Notes under the pieces: generated by a model | Databases searched by the model: none | The model's input: the letters and a program-made list of their open reading frames with translations, nothing else | What the model was told of the DNA's origin: nothing | Shown: one piece after another, positions 40,522 to 48,821 of the stretch | How the letters are laid out: each line of letters starts with the position of its first letter | Position numbering within the stretch: the first letter of the stretch is position 1 | IMG/VR virus record: IMGVR_UViG_3300046170_000519 | Span: 1-64,000 of that record | Reading direction: 5' to 3' (one strand) | Origin: a virus | DNA: 64,000 nucleotides | Position numbers and translations under genes: made by a program

Positions 40522-42795
40522 CTTTACATCACACAAGGAAATATATTCTAAAATAGTTTCGTTGGTTACATTTTTGTCATTGTCTTTTAGACTGACCCAA
40601 TTGCTAACACTACCTGTAACGACTTTAAGTAAAGGGTAATTTTTATCAAGTAATTTAAAATCTTGCATGACCGATTCAGCGTCAACTTTTGTGTCTAATA
40701 CATTATCCAACCATACTTCATCACCCAACTTAACTACATTGATAGCAACACTAAATTTACGATCATCTGTATTCTCTTCCATAAGAAGTTTCCAATTTTC
40801 TGCACAACGAGCAAATAAATGACCATCAAAAAGAGAAAGATCAAATGTATTATTAGTAAACACTTGACCATAAGTCCAACGATATTCAGCGAAATTATTA
40901 TCGGTAGATTTTTTGAATTGAATTATTTTGTATGCTGATTGACATTCTTTTTTATTGTTACGAATGATGTTTTTGCAATAGTCAAGGTAAAAATCAAAGA
41001 ATGATACCCATGTGCTTTTGTCTAATTTTTTGACATCTGCTGAACGCACACCGAATAATTGAAGATTTTTTTCGTCTGAATTATCTTCAGCATTTCTACG
41101 AATACCTTGAGTGATTTTGTAAACTCTGTCAAGATCATAAGATTCACTATCAACTTTGTAGTTCTTGATTGGAACATAAATGATTTTACCATTGACAGAA
41201 CCTTCAACTTCGTCTAGCTCAAGTGAATTGATTGGTTCGTTGACATTTTGCCAATAGTCTGCATTGCGATAAGCATAAGAAGATTTATCCATTCTCATTT
41301 TGAACAATGGAATAGAAGCACGACTTGTACCCGACACTTTACTGCGCACAATCTTTTCTTTCTCTACTAGAGAAGAGTATCTAATATGTTTTGCATCAAC
41401 AAGATCGAATTGCCAATTATCGTAAACTTCTGACTTAGCAGACTCGTTAGTAGGATGAACAATATAAACTCCTTGAAGGTCGGGCAAGTTATTCATTAGA
41501 GTGCGAACTCTAAGATTATTGCCATGAGATGAATCAATATCTTGCATCATCACAAGATAATTCTCTTGACAATAAATACGATTGGTTTTATCTGCTCTTA
41601 CCTTGAATCCATTGCGCGAATCTTTATCTTCAACTTTTTCGTAGTGAGTAATGATAAGATCATCTTGTAATTGATAATCTCTTTGAAATGTCGAATTATC
41701 AATTTTAATACCTTTCCACTCGAAACTATTCTCGAAAACACTTCTTACTTGATAAGGTAAGGCATTAATAACTTGAGCAAAATTTTTCTTAGCTTCCCAC
41801 AAATCTTCACTATCAGCAAGTTTTTCTTTTGCAATAGTTTGAATATCTTGACTAACTTTGTAAAGAATCGCACAAATTTCTTTTTGAGTTGTTTTGTTGT
41901 ATTCTAACGACTCACGACTATGATGCAATCTTACTGCACCAAGAGGCATACGAAAGTAGAAATTACTTTGTTGTAAAAGTTGTTGAATTATATTGCGAGA
42001 TGATTCGTTAGAAATAAAGTTGCTGACATTAATTGCATTTGGATCAATTGGATATGCAACTCTACCCATAAGAACATAAGAATAGTAATGATTATATCCA
42101 TGTCTATTTTCTTCTACAAAGAACCATTCATCAGTTTTACTTGATAAAACTTTTTTAGGAGTTTGAATAAAATCTTCTTCAACTCCAAGAAATTTTGGCA
42201 TATCAGAGTCAGAAAAGAAACGAAAGAAATTTTGCACAACATTTCTAAATTCATCTCTATCATCATCAGAAACTGCAACTTCAATAGATAAACCTGTTGG
42301 TTCATTGCTTGGTTCTTCAAACAACTTTGTGATCTTGGTATCATCATTTTCATCAACAAATACATTGTAAGAAGTTTTTGTACCATCGTGATAAGAAACG
42401 CAAGTAAAGTTATCGCCATAAGAAAGTGGAGCAAACTTACCGATACCAAAAGCACCAATATAATTGTTGGATGTACGTTTAGTTGATTTGCCATACTTAG
42501 AGTAAAGCCCAAAAACATCTTCTTGGCTAAGTCCACCTCCGAAATCACGAACTGCAAAAGTTGGATTCATTGCAGTTGGTAATTTGATCTCTATGGGGCG
42601 AGTGACTCCTGCTTCAGCATTTGCATCTAGTGCATTTGCACTAATTTCGCGTACTACTGCAAGTCTTGTGTTTGAATAATTGTTGCGAAGAAGGGATGCA
42701 ACATAACGCATATCTTCGGCATCAATTGTGCAGTTTACCTGCTCAAAGTCATGCGAGCTAATTACTTCTTTTGATCTTTCTTGTGTGATTATCAT
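40507..42795 (-). CDS. rIIA: rIIA-like GHKL ATPase-domain protein
   Basis: A 762-aa protein. The GHKL ATP-binding motifs are in order: N-box VREISANALDAN (residues 48-59), G1 VRDFGGGL (82-89), G2 GAFGIGKFAP (114-123). The long C-terminal part is of rIIA type. Neighbour of rIIB, as in T4. It has a promoter with a roughly 45-nt leader and an AAGGAAAA site, and its own terminator, so rIIA and rIIB are transcribed separately. Confidence 0.88.
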   Translation of the reverse strand: MIITQERSKEVISSHDFEQVNCTIDAEDMRYVASLLRNNYSNTRLAVVREISANALDANAEAGVTRPIEIKLPTAMNPTFAVRDFGGGLSQEDVFGLYSKYGKSTKRTSNNYIGAFGIGKFAPLSYGDNFTCVSYHDGTKTSYNVFVDENDDTKITKLFEEPSNEPTGLSIEVAVSDDDRDEFRNVVQNFFRFFSDSDMPKFLGVEEDFIQTPKKVLSSKTDEWFFVEENRHGYNHYYSYVLMGRVAYPIDPNAINVSNFISNESSRNIIQQLLQQSNFYFRMPLGAVRLHHSRESLEYNKTTQKEICAILYKVSQDIQTIAKEKLADSEDLWEAKKNFAQVINALPYQVRSVFENSFEWKGIKIDNSTFQRDYQLQDDLIITHYEKVEDKDSRNGFKVRADKTNRIYCQENYLVMMQDIDSSHGNNLRVRTLMNNLPDLQGVYIVHPTNESAKSEVYDNWQFDLVDAKHIRYSSLVEKEKIVRSKVSGTSRASIPLFKMRMDKSSYAYRNADYWQNVNEPINSLELDEVEGSVNGKIIYVPIKNYKVDSESYDLDRVYKITQGIRRNAEDNSDEKNLQLFGVRSADVKKLDKSTWVSFFDFYLDYCKNIIRNNKKECQSAYKIIQFKKSTDNNFAEYRWTYGQVFTNNTFDLSLFDGHLFARCAENWKLLMEENTDDRKFSVAINVVKLGDEVWLDNVLDTKVDAESVMQDFKLLDKNYPLLKVVTGSVSNWVSLKDNDKNVTNETILEYISLCDVKGGEN

Positions 42796-42838
42796 TTTGT
42801 TTTTCCTTGTTGTGTGTGAAAATTTAAATTATGATGTT

Positions 42839-42867
42839 ATACTAAATTACACATGAGCTTGTGTCAA
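42839..42867 (-). promoter_or_regulatory. rIIA promoter
   Basis: TTGACA, 17 bp, TAGTAT; predicted start near 42832, giving a leader before the ATG at 42795. Confidence 0.88.
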
Positions 42868-42883
42868 TACTTTTTTTTGTTTT

Positions 42884-43030
42884 TTATTCAGAAAGTTCTT
42901 TTGCTACTCTAAGTAACTGATTTAAACAACCAACCTCAAGGATATGAAGTTGCTCTTCTTCTTGTGTTGTGATTGGGTAATTTTTAATGTTTTGAATTTT
43001 TTCTTCAATTAATTGTATTACTTCTTTCAT
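42884..43030 (-). CDS. 48-aa hypothetical protein
   Basis: Reads MKEVIQLIEEKIQNIKNYP then EEEQLHILEVGCLNQLLR: an acidic helical hairpin. Upstream about 100 bp is AT-rich without a clear promoter; AAGAAAA precedes the ATG. Unknown family. Confidence 0.55.
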   Translation of the reverse strand: MKEVIQLIEEKIQNIKNYPITTQEEEQLHILEVGCLNQLLRVAKELSE

Positions 43031-43131
43031 TTTTCTTGTAATTTTTATTTTAACAATTTATTAAATAAATTAATTTGAATATTAAAATTTATTTTAATAA
43101 AGAATTAATTTAAATCTCTAAATATTTTTAT

Positions 43132-43347
43132 TTAATTATAATGTTTTTCGTGTTCTTCTATACCATTTAAAATATCTTCTAAATAATCAGTCATTGTTTC
43201 ACGATCATAAAGCCTTTTACCTTCATCTGTCAAGCTAAAAAGAACAGGCAATTCAATTTTATCGTGATAATCATATCCACTAACTTTATGACATTGTATT
43301 TGGCGAACAGGAGTATGACTCCACTCTACTTTATCTCTAGTATTCAT
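43132..43347 (-). CDS. Hypothetical protein, 71 aa
   Basis: A mixed-charge protein (NTRDKVEWSHTPVRQIQCHK; LFSLTDEGKRLYDRETMTDY). Preceded by a G-rich ribosome site. Unknown family. Confidence 0.58.
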   Translation of the reverse strand: MNTRDKVEWSHTPVRQIQCHKVSGYDYHDKIELPVLFSLTDEGKRLYDRETMTDYLEDILNGIEEHEKHYN

Positions 43348-43353
43348 TATTTG

Positions 43354-43578
43354 CTACCCCCCATTAATATTTTCTAGTCTATTATATTTCACTTCTCTTA
43401 ATTTACTTGCTTTAATTTCTTCCTCAATTAAATTATGTATATTAGTTGTATCTTCTATTGCAGTACCGAAATACATATCAATAAGATCAGCAATTTGATC
43501 AACGCACTCGTACATTCTATATTGATCTCCACCATTTTGTGGAACTCTAAAAGTGACTTTGTCTGTAATGTAATTCAT
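43354..43578 (-). CDS. Hypothetical protein, 75 aa
   Basis: ATG 43578 (MNYITDKVTFRVPQ) was chosen because GAGGAAAA lies upstream at usual spacing. Alpha/beta protein, unknown family. Transcribed from the leadered promoter at 43626-43654. Confidence 0.6.
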   Translation of the reverse strand: MNYITDKVTFRVPQNGGDQYRMYECVDQIADLIDMYFGTAIEDTTNIHNLIEEEIKASKLREVKYNRLENINGG

Positions 43579-43625
43579 GTCGATATTTTCCTCTTTTGTA
43601 AACATATAGCTATTAATATGTCGAT

Positions 43626-43654
43626 ACTCTAAACAGGTTTATTCCATGTGTCAA
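43626..43654 (-). promoter_or_regulatory. Early promoter with a leader
   Basis: TTGACA, 17 bp, TAGAGT, in the end of the upstream gene; leader of about 40 nt. Confidence 0.75.
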
Positions 43655-43844
43655 CAACTAAATTCATTTGCTCTGATAAAGTTGCATCTTCACTAATTGG
43701 CTTGAAATGAACGCTAATCTTATCTTCGTAATCAGTATCATCAGTTGGTAAAAAGTGAAGTGTTGACATTTCTCCGTTGAGAATAGCTTCAATGTCGCTT
43801 GGAGTCAAGCCTATTTCTACATTATACTCTTTCGCAGTATTCAT
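43629..43844 (-). CDS. Hypothetical acidic protein, 71 aa
   Basis: An acidic protein (MNTAKEYNVEIGLTPSDIEA). Overlaps the upstream 57-aa gene by 23 nt. Unknown family. Confidence 0.58.
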   Translation of the reverse strand: MNTAKEYNVEIGLTPSDIEAILNGEMSTLHFLPTDDTDYEDKISVHFKPISEDATLSEQMNLVVDTWNKPV

Positions 43845-43995
43845 TTAAATAAATTCCTTCATTAATTAATTCGTCAGCAGTAAACTCTCTTGGTTCTTCC
43901 CACTCTTCATCTTGCAACCAATAAGTGCCTGTGAAAGAATCATAATCTAACTTATTTAAGTTTTCTTCTATATAATCATCTATGTAATCATTCAT
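43822..43995 (-). CDS. 57-aa very acidic protein
   Basis: Reads MNDYIDDYIEENLNKLDYD then WLQDEEWEEPREF: a strongly acidic, aromatic protein. AAAGGAGATAG ribosome site upstream. Unknown family. Confidence 0.6.
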   Translation of the reverse strand: MNDYIDDYIEENLNKLDYDSFTGTYWLQDEEWEEPREFTADELINEGIYLNEYCERV

Positions 43996-44026
43996 ATTTG
44001 TACTCTATCTCCTTTTTGTTTTTGTG

Positions 44027-44227
44027 TCAAGAATTATTTTCGTATGCGTCAATTAAATCTTCTAAATCCCATTCAGTATATTCTTTAATTAATTTTTTTA
44101 AATCTCCATCTACATAAGTTGCTCCACCTGTGCCATCATTGCATATTTGAATATCTTTGATATTAGTTTTGCATTGATAACCAATTCCTTTATTTGTTTC
44201 AAAATATCTAACGCTTGTTACTTTCAT
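44027..44227 (-). CDS. Hypothetical protein, 66 aa
   Basis: A small alpha/beta protein (MKVTSVRYFETNKGIGYQ) with an acidic helical end. Last of four genes chained by ATGA overlaps. Confidence 0.6.
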   Translation of the reverse strand: MKVTSVRYFETNKGIGYQCKTNIKDIQICNDGTGGATYVDGDLKKLIKEYTEWDLEDLIDAYENNS

Positions 44228-44454
44228 AGTTTTAATTCTTTTGTGATTGTTACATCTAGCACTCCATGATTAACTGCACTTTCAACATTAAAACCTAAAT
44301 CAATTAACTTGTCAATAATAGAATGTCTATAATTCCAAATATCTTTATCCCATCCACTATAATCACAAGTAGAAAATGATGATGAGCCTTTTTCGTTTAC
44401 CCTATCTACATGATAGGAAATGTTTTTATTTAATTTTTCTTTAAGTTCTTTCAT
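44224..44454 (-). CDS. Hypothetical protein, 76 aa
   Basis: Lys/Ser/Asp-rich protein with an aromatic middle (CDYSGWDKDIWNYRHSIIDK). Linked to both neighbours by ATGA overlaps. Unknown family. Confidence 0.6.
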   Translation of the reverse strand: MKELKEKLNKNISYHVDRVNEKGSSSFSTCDYSGWDKDIWNYRHSIIDKLIDLGFNVESAVNHGVLDVTITKELKL

Positions 44455-44717
44455 CTTATATATTCTCTCTCTTGTAAATATTCTTTAAAATTAACTTTAA
44501 ACTCTGCCAACCAATTAGGACATTCCTCTGCTATTTCTGCGACAATCTTCCAAGGATCACCTATAAAGTTATCAATGTCAACATCATAATAGAATTTAAT
44601 TTGCTCTACTAATGGCATATCTTTTATATATTCTTCGTATTTTGGTAAGTCCATGATTACATTATCATAATATTCACACTCATCTTCGTTTGTGCCATCG
44701 TATATTGGTTGTTTCAT
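44451..44717 (-). CDS. Hypothetical acidic protein, 88 aa
   Basis: A very acidic helical protein (DECEYYDNVIMDLPKYEEY; WLAEFKVNFKEYLQ). ATGA overlaps on both sides. Unknown family. Confidence 0.6.
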   Translation of the reverse strand: MKQPIYDGTNEDECEYYDNVIMDLPKYEEYIKDMPLVEQIKFYYDVDIDNFIGDPWKIVAEIAEECPNWLAEFKVNFKEYLQEREYIR

Positions 44718-44896
44718 GTGTTTAAATACTCCTCTCTAACTCTTTCTTTAAATGTCTCAAATTGAGAAACAGATAATTTCAACCATTCCAATTCAAGTTC
44801 TGTATATTTTTCTGCTAAACCCTCATTAAGAACATAATCTTGTAAGAATTTAAGAACATCTTCTAAATTTGTAACATCTTGTTTGTGAATAATCAT
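44714..44896 (-). CDS. Hypothetical helical protein, 60 aa
   Basis: First gene of a four-gene chain with a leaderless-type promoter. Acidic and helical (DVLKFLQDYVLNEGLAEKY). Unknown family. Confidence 0.62.
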   Translation of the reverse strand: MIIHKQDVTNLEDVLKFLQDYVLNEGLAEKYTELELEWLKLSVSQFETFKERVREEYLNT

Positions 44897-44902
44897 ATTA
44901 GT

Positions 44903-44931
44903 AAACTAGGTTAATTTGCATGATATGTCAA
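44903..44931 (-). promoter_or_regulatory. Early promoter, leaderless type
   Basis: TTGACA, 17 bp, TAGTTT, then 6 nt to the ATG at 44896. Confidence 0.9.
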
Positions 44932-45051
44932 GCATTTTGATGGTTTTTTAATGAAAAGTTTGTGTTTGTATAGTTAAACAATTATTTTGCATCTTTTATC
45001 ATGCTAAATCTGTTGTGAATCATTTTTGTAATTTTTGATTAACAATTTGAT

Positions 45052-45174
45052 TTATCCATTATCCATGATGCACAAAATGTCTTCTAGGATAGTTTGAAGA
45101 ATGTAAGATGGAATTTCGGGATGATCTTCCACAACTTTATCTATATAATTAATTATTTCGTTTTCTAAGTTCAT
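45052..45174 (-). CDS. 40-aa acidic protein
   Basis: Reads MNLENEIINYIDKVVEDHPE then an acidic helix ending CIMDNG. The ATG overlaps the upstream stop as ATGA. Unknown family. Confidence 0.5.
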   Translation of the reverse strand: MNLENEIINYIDKVVEDHPEIPSYILQTILEDILCIMDNG

Positions 45175-45404
45175 TGTAATCTACCCCCTGCATCTAATAC
45201 ATTGCGAAGACAACTTGATTGACCTGCTCTTGCAGTAACTTTCTTAGCATGGGCAAACGCACTAGGATCATTAAATGTTTGCATGACCATAGTTGATTTG
45301 TCAAGATAAACATTAAGACCCTTCTTGGGGATCGAGTTTGCTATCTTCTCCGCGCTTGCAATAGACTTTTGTATATCTGCTAAAAATGCTTCTGTTGTGT
45401 TCAT
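45171..45404 (-). CDS. Hypothetical protein, 77 aa
   Basis: A mildly basic protein (TEAFLADIQKSIASAEKIAN; AFAHAKKVTARAGQSS). Has a promoter with the ATG 7 nt after the -10. Unknown family. Confidence 0.62.
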   Translation of the reverse strand: MNTTEAFLADIQKSIASAEKIANSIPKKGLNVYLDKSTMVMQTFNDPSAFAHAKKVTARAGQSSCLRNVLDAGGRLQ

Positions 45405-45411
45405 GATCGTT

Positions 45412-45440
45412 ACATTAAATTAGTTTTGGTTTTGTGTCAA
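45412..45440 (-). promoter_or_regulatory. Early promoter, near-leaderless
   Basis: TTGACA, 17 bp, TAATGT, then 7 nt to the ATG at 45404. Confidence 0.85.
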
Positions 45441-45442
45441 TA

Positions 45443-45703
45443 CTATTTTGAATATTTTTGTAATTCTCCGCTTTTTAAGCCTAACTCTCTTTCTGATTCC
45501 TTTGCAATATTTTCTTTGATTGATATTTCATGGTCTTTGGACAAACAATCTAATAATTCTACAATATTTTTTCCTGTTTTATTTCTATACTCTTCTCCTG
45601 CAAGAAATAAGTTTTCAGTAGTCATTAAAGTAAGATCATCTATTTTTATTAAAATATGATTGACTGCATCTGAACTTCCTCGTAATCCTAATTTTATTTT
45701 CAT
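45443..45703 (-). CDS. Hypothetical protein, 86 aa
   Basis: A helical Glu/Lys-rich protein (NHILIKIDDLTLMTTENLFL). First gene after the tRNA and a hairpin-rich spacer. Unknown family. Confidence 0.58.
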   Translation of the reverse strand: MKIKLGLRGSSDAVNHILIKIDDLTLMTTENLFLAGEEYRNKTGKNIVELLDCLSKDHEISIKENIAKESERELGLKSGELQKYSK

Positions 45704-45837
45704 AGTTTAAATATTTGCATGGAGAGTATCCATGACTAACTCCGATATAGTAGTAATCGAATTACTTTCTAGTCTTTTTTAGTTGATCAGACAGGGTAGT
45801 TCCGTAGGAATAGGATCAGAAAGAGGTGAACCCAAAA
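45704..45837 (-). other. Hairpin-rich spacer downstream of the tRNA
   Basis: Gene-free, with several short perfect hairpins: CATGGA / TCCATG, GTAAT / ATTAC, TTCC / GGAA, and a GACTA / TAGTC closing pair. It may be a processed part of the tRNA transcript. It does not fold as a second tRNA by eye. Confidence 0.5.
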
Positions 45838-45912
45838 TGGACGCATGGATCAGAATCGAACTGACGAATGGGAGTTTTGCAGACTCCTGCCTTACCACTT
45901 GGCTACCATGCG
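45838..45912 (-). tRNA. tRNA-Cys (GCA)
   Basis: A full cloverleaf: acceptor CGCATGG / CCATGCG (7 bp), D arm GCC / GGC, anticodon stem GGAGT / ACTCC with loop CTGCAAA (anticodon GCA), 5-nt variable loop, T arm GTCAG / CTGAT with loop TTCGATT, discriminator U and encoded CCA. U73 with anticodon GCA fits cysteine identity. The first pair is C-G rather than the usual G-C. Confidence 0.96.
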
Positions 45913-45942
45913 AATTAAATTGTTTTGTATTAATATTTGATG

Positions 45943-46164
45943 TTAACTCCCCACTTCTTCTTTCATTTCTTTTTTTATTTCTTCGTATATTTTATATAAT
46001 AAATCTTTTTGAGCATGATAAATCGTCTGTTGTTCCTGCCAAGGTATTTCGTCAAGTTTTCCATGAGTTTCGGGATGCTCTATATTTTTATCAACATTTC
46101 TAACTGCATACAATGCCATGTTAAAACCATGCCTTGCTCCACTATTAAATTCATCGTGTGTCAT
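45943..46164 (-). CDS. Hypothetical helical protein, 73 aa
   Basis: A charged helical protein (DEFNSGARHGFNMALYAVRN; LLYKIYEEIKKEMK). Starts at the stop of the upstream gene. Unknown family. Confidence 0.6.
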   Translation of the reverse strand: MTHDEFNSGARHGFNMALYAVRNVDKNIEHPETHGKLDEIPWQEQQTIYHAQKDLLYKIYEEIKKEMKEEVGS

Positions 46165-46358
46165 TATTTATCCCCCCAAAATCCGCAAACACAAGGCTTA
46201 TCGGATACTTTATCAAATAAATTAAATAAAATTTTTTGATTATTAAATATTCTTTTAGCTAATGAATTAATTTGATCGTCACTTAGAACTAAATTATCAT
46301 CACCAATAGGCTCATCTATTTCATAGAGAAAGTTTTGTATTTGTGTTTCTGTAATCAT
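46164..46358 (-). CDS. Hypothetical protein, 64 aa
   Basis: ATG 46358 (MITETQIQNFLYEID) was chosen because it follows the upstream stop by one base; the longer frame lies inside the upstream gene. It ends with CVCGFWGDK. Unknown family. Confidence 0.6.
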   Translation of the reverse strand: MITETQIQNFLYEIDEPIGDDNLVLSDDQINSLAKRIFNNQKILFNLFDKVSDKPCVCGFWGDK

Positions 46359-46359
46359 A

Positions 46360-46788
46360 TCAATACCAACAACTATAAAACACTCGATAACCTTTGTCAA
46401 GCATTTTATGAGCTTCTGCGACAAAATTTAAATCTTGTTCTTTGTAATAGTATTCATTTTCGGGGTATGGAACACCTTCTTCTTTTTCCCAAAAATATGA
46501 ATCACTACCCCAAAAGAATCCATTTGATTCGGGTAATTCAAAATTACGAATAGCATCTTCAAGATTATAAAGGTCATCCCTAGTTAGTTGCAACTCAACA
46601 GAGTTAAAGTCACCACTAAAGTCATTTTCGTCTTCAGATGGTTTCCAATTTGGTCTACCCTTACTTTCCCAAAGGTCTTCCATCCAACCTTGCAAGCGGT
46701 TGTGTTTTCTCCAATCGCAAATTGAAACATCTTCGTCACCATTTCTCTTGCGAGGTGGACGAGCATAAGCGTACATATCTAATCCCAT
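46360..46788 (-). CDS. Conserved marine phage protein (MGLDMYAYA family)
   Basis: A 142-aa protein beginning MGLDMYAYARPPRK, then DWRKHNRLQGWMEDLW and C-terminal DKGYRVFYSCWY. I recall this pattern from many phage genomes; function unknown. AAGGAG ribosome site. Confidence 0.7.
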   Translation of the reverse strand: MGLDMYAYARPPRKRNGDEDVSICDWRKHNRLQGWMEDLWESKGRPNWKPSEDENDFSGDFNSVELQLTRDDLYNLEDAIRNFELPESNGFFWGSDSYFWEKEEGVPYPENEYYYKEQDLNFVAEAHKMLDKGYRVFYSCWY

Positions 46789-46800
46789 AATATTTTCTCC

Positions 46801-47007
46801 TTATTTATAATATCCTAATTGTTTTAAGTTGTAATTCATTTTTCCCATTTGAACAACGACTCTATAATTAACCTCTTGTTTTTTTTCTTCAGTTAAATCT
46901 TGAAAATTTTTATATTGTTCTTTAGTCCATTTATCGAAGGCATCCTCGATAGCTTTTGGCATAAGTTTTGGGTCTACTCGATCCGCTCTATTCCATATAT
47001 AAGTCAT
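46801..47007 (-). CDS. Early hypothetical protein, 68 aa
   Basis: A basic helical protein (MTYIWNRADRVDPKLMPKAI; EEKKQEVNYRVVVQM). Leads an operon from a leaderless-type promoter. Unknown family. Confidence 0.65.
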   Translation of the reverse strand: MTYIWNRADRVDPKLMPKAIEDAFDKWTKEQYKNFQDLTEEKKQEVNYRVVVQMGKMNYNLKQLGYYK

Positions 47008-47013
47008 ATCATT

Positions 47014-47042
47014 ATCCTAATATAAGTTTTAAATTGTGTCAA
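47014..47042 (-). promoter_or_regulatory. Early promoter, leaderless type
   Basis: TTGACA, 17 bp, TAGGAT, then 6 nt to the ATG at 47007. Confidence 0.9.
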
Positions 47043-47542
47043 GCACTAAATATTTCATTTACTAATTCCGCTGTTACACGATCTATCTTTTTTTGTTTCT
47101 CGCTAATGAATAAACCAACATGACATTTTGGACAAGAGTAAGATACATTTTTTTTCAACCTATGCCTTTTAAAAGTTAACCCACAACAAGTGTCGATATA
47201 TTTATAGTGGTTGTTTGGATGATTTAATTTTGCCTTTGTGCAAGCCCTTGGTTCTGCACCAATTTCTCTACAAATTGATTTCCAAATTTTACCATGACCA
47301 ATGCCTTTTCGACCATATCTTTCATAAGATAAAGCATGAGCAATTTCATGTAAAATTGTATCTTTTACCTGTGATTGATCATTTAATTCTGTATACCATT
47401 TCGCTAAATAAATTATTTTTTTAACATAACTGCAAGTACCAAGTGAGCGTTTTTTATTATGCCAACGAAATTTCCAATGCCCAAGTAAACCATGCTTGTG
47501 CATTAATATGTGAGTAAGTGCTTGTGCTTTTTTAAGTTCCAT
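47039..47542 (-). CDS. SprT-like zinc metalloprotease
   Basis: A 167-aa protein from ATG 47542 (MELKKAQALTHIL). Metal site HEIAH (residues 65-69) with a third ligand in GIGHGKIW (H83), and a C-terminal zinc ribbon (CC ... CPKC, residues 119-140), as in SprT/Spartan-type proteins that act on DNA-protein crosslinks. The promoter fixes this start; a longer frame upstream was rejected. Confidence 0.82.
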   Translation of the reverse strand: MELKKAQALTHILMHKHGLLGHWKFRWHNKKRSLGTCSYVKKIIYLAKWYTELNDQSQVKDTILHEIAHALSYERYGRKGIGHGKIWKSICREIGAEPRACTKAKLNHPNNHYKYIDTCCGLTFKRHRLKKNVSYSCPKCHVGLFISEKQKKIDRVTAELVNEIFSA

Positions 47543-47548
47543 AATGAG

Positions 47549-47577
47549 ACAATAAAACACGAATTATGCAATGTCAA
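47549..47577 (-). promoter_or_regulatory. Early promoter, leaderless type
   Basis: TTGACA, 17 bp, TATTGT, then 6 nt to the ATG at 47542. Confidence 0.9.
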
Positions 47578-47581
47578 GTTT

Positions 47582-47695
47582 TTAATCAGAATCTATGCTT
47601 AAAATGATTAATATAAATAAAGAAACCAAAACACAACCAATTAAAATATTAAGAGCATAAAAAACATCGGGTAAACTTTCTAATAATTTAATCAT
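47582..47695 (-). CDS. 37-aa membrane micropeptide
   Basis: MIKLLESLPDVFYALNILIG followed by a Val/Leu/Ile membrane helix and a DSD end. The ATG overlaps the end of the upstream gene by 8 nt. Part of the membrane micropeptide set. Confidence 0.5.
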   Translation of the reverse strand: MIKLLESLPDVFYALNILIGCVLVSLFILIILSIDSD

Positions 47696-47999
47696 CTTTT
47701 ATATTTGTTGGATTTAATTGTTTATTTACATTATGTTGCATACGAAGCATGATGCCATCTACATACCCAAGATTATTAAAATCTGCTTGTTCGATATTTG
47801 CCCCATTTTCCATATCATCTAGTATGGACTCGCAAGAACTAATAATATTATACAAATAAAATTCTTCTTTACTTATGTCTTCTCTATTTACTTCTTCTTT
47901 CATTTCTTTTAATTCTGATTCTTTTAAATAATCTTTATATGATTCTAAAGAATTATCACCAACATATAATAATATATTATCGTTACAATAAATTGGCAT
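47688..47999 (-). CDS. Hypothetical acidic protein, 103 aa
   Basis: An acidic helical protein (SYKDYLKESELKEMKEEVNR). Starts by sharing a base with the upstream stop. Unknown family. Confidence 0.6.
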   Translation of the reverse strand: MPIYCNDNILLYVGDNSLESYKDYLKESELKEMKEEVNREDISKEEFYLYNIISSCESILDDMENGANIEQADFNNLGYVDGIMLRMQHNVNKQLNPTNIKDD

Positions 48000-48616
48000 T
48001 ATGCTACTAACAAATCTTCTTCAATCAATTCACCATTCTTTGTGGGAATAATAACATCAACAAGAAAATCTCTGATCATTTCTGTTATTTGAACCATCTC
48101 ATGGAATTCGTCAAAGTCTAAAGCATTAGCATCACCTTGTCCACCATAACACATACGATAACCTTCTCGTAATGGTGCAGGATTACCTGTGCTTTTTCTG
48201 ACCCAATTTCCTGTTTGAGGACATTTAACATATTGCCAAGGTTGATGAAAAGAATTTAAATAAACTAAAATATCTAAAGCACCTTTTGGGTTACCAACAC
48301 TATCCTTTCTCTCTGTCCAATCAATAAAGTCAATATTAGCAGATGGAAAATCATCTTTTACATCTTTTAATTGAACCATAATTCCTTTATAGTTTTCTTT
48401 GGTATAATATGTAAATGGTTGTCCACCATGCGGACTATGTTGGATTGCTTTGCAACCTGTCATCTCGCACATTTTTCGGTCACGATCACCTTTACTCTTC
48501 CATGACAAAATATGTTCAGAGGGTAAAACCTTCTTTACTAATTGATTACTTTTAAAGATAACATTTTCGGGCGACCATGTTTTCCAACGGACATTTGTGT
48601 TTGTAAAATAGTTCAT
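47999..48616 (-). CDS. Hypothetical protein, 205 aa
   Basis: A Trp- and Cys-containing protein (MNYFTNTNVRWKTWSPENVI; QYVKCPQTGNWVRKSTGNP; GYRMCYGGQGDAN). The regular Cys spacing could bind metal. AAAGGAGATG ribosome site. I do not recognise the family. Confidence 0.6.
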   Translation of the reverse strand: MNYFTNTNVRWKTWSPENVIFKSNQLVKKVLPSEHILSWKSKGDRDRKMCEMTGCKAIQHSPHGGQPFTYYTKENYKGIMVQLKDVKDDFPSANIDFIDWTERKDSVGNPKGALDILVYLNSFHQPWQYVKCPQTGNWVRKSTGNPAPLREGYRMCYGGQGDANALDFDEFHEMVQITEMIRDFLVDVIIPTKNGELIEEDLLVA

Positions 48617-48650
48617 TTCATCTCCTTTGTTTAATTATTAAAACTAAATC

Positions 48651-48821
48651 CTAGGAAACTTTTTCAACATTGTCAACAGAAAAATTTGCAAAATGATGAC
48701 CATGCTCATCGTAAAACGCTTGAACAACTTCAATTGCATCAAGCACATCGCTACCATCATCACCAAGAGCAGAGGTTTCTGCTTCATTTAAAACTAATTC
48801 TATCGCTTTTTCTAATTTCAT
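48651..48821 (-). CDS. Hypothetical acidic protein, 56 aa
   Basis: ATG 48821 (MKLEKAIELVLNEAE) shares a base with the upstream stop (TAATG). Acidic, helical, unknown family. Confidence 0.6.
   Translation of the reverse strand: MKLEKAIELVLNEAETSALGDDGSDVLDAIEVVQAFYDEHGHHFANFSVDNVEKVS

Noticed and set aside
42114-42557. A 147-aa frame inside rIIA on the same strand
   Set aside because: Out-of-frame shadow with Leu/Met-rich composition; rIIA motifs are intact in the other frame.
45710-45837. A second tRNA next to tRNA-Cys
   Set aside because: Several hairpins exist but no cloverleaf with a 7-bp acceptor and T arm could be drawn.
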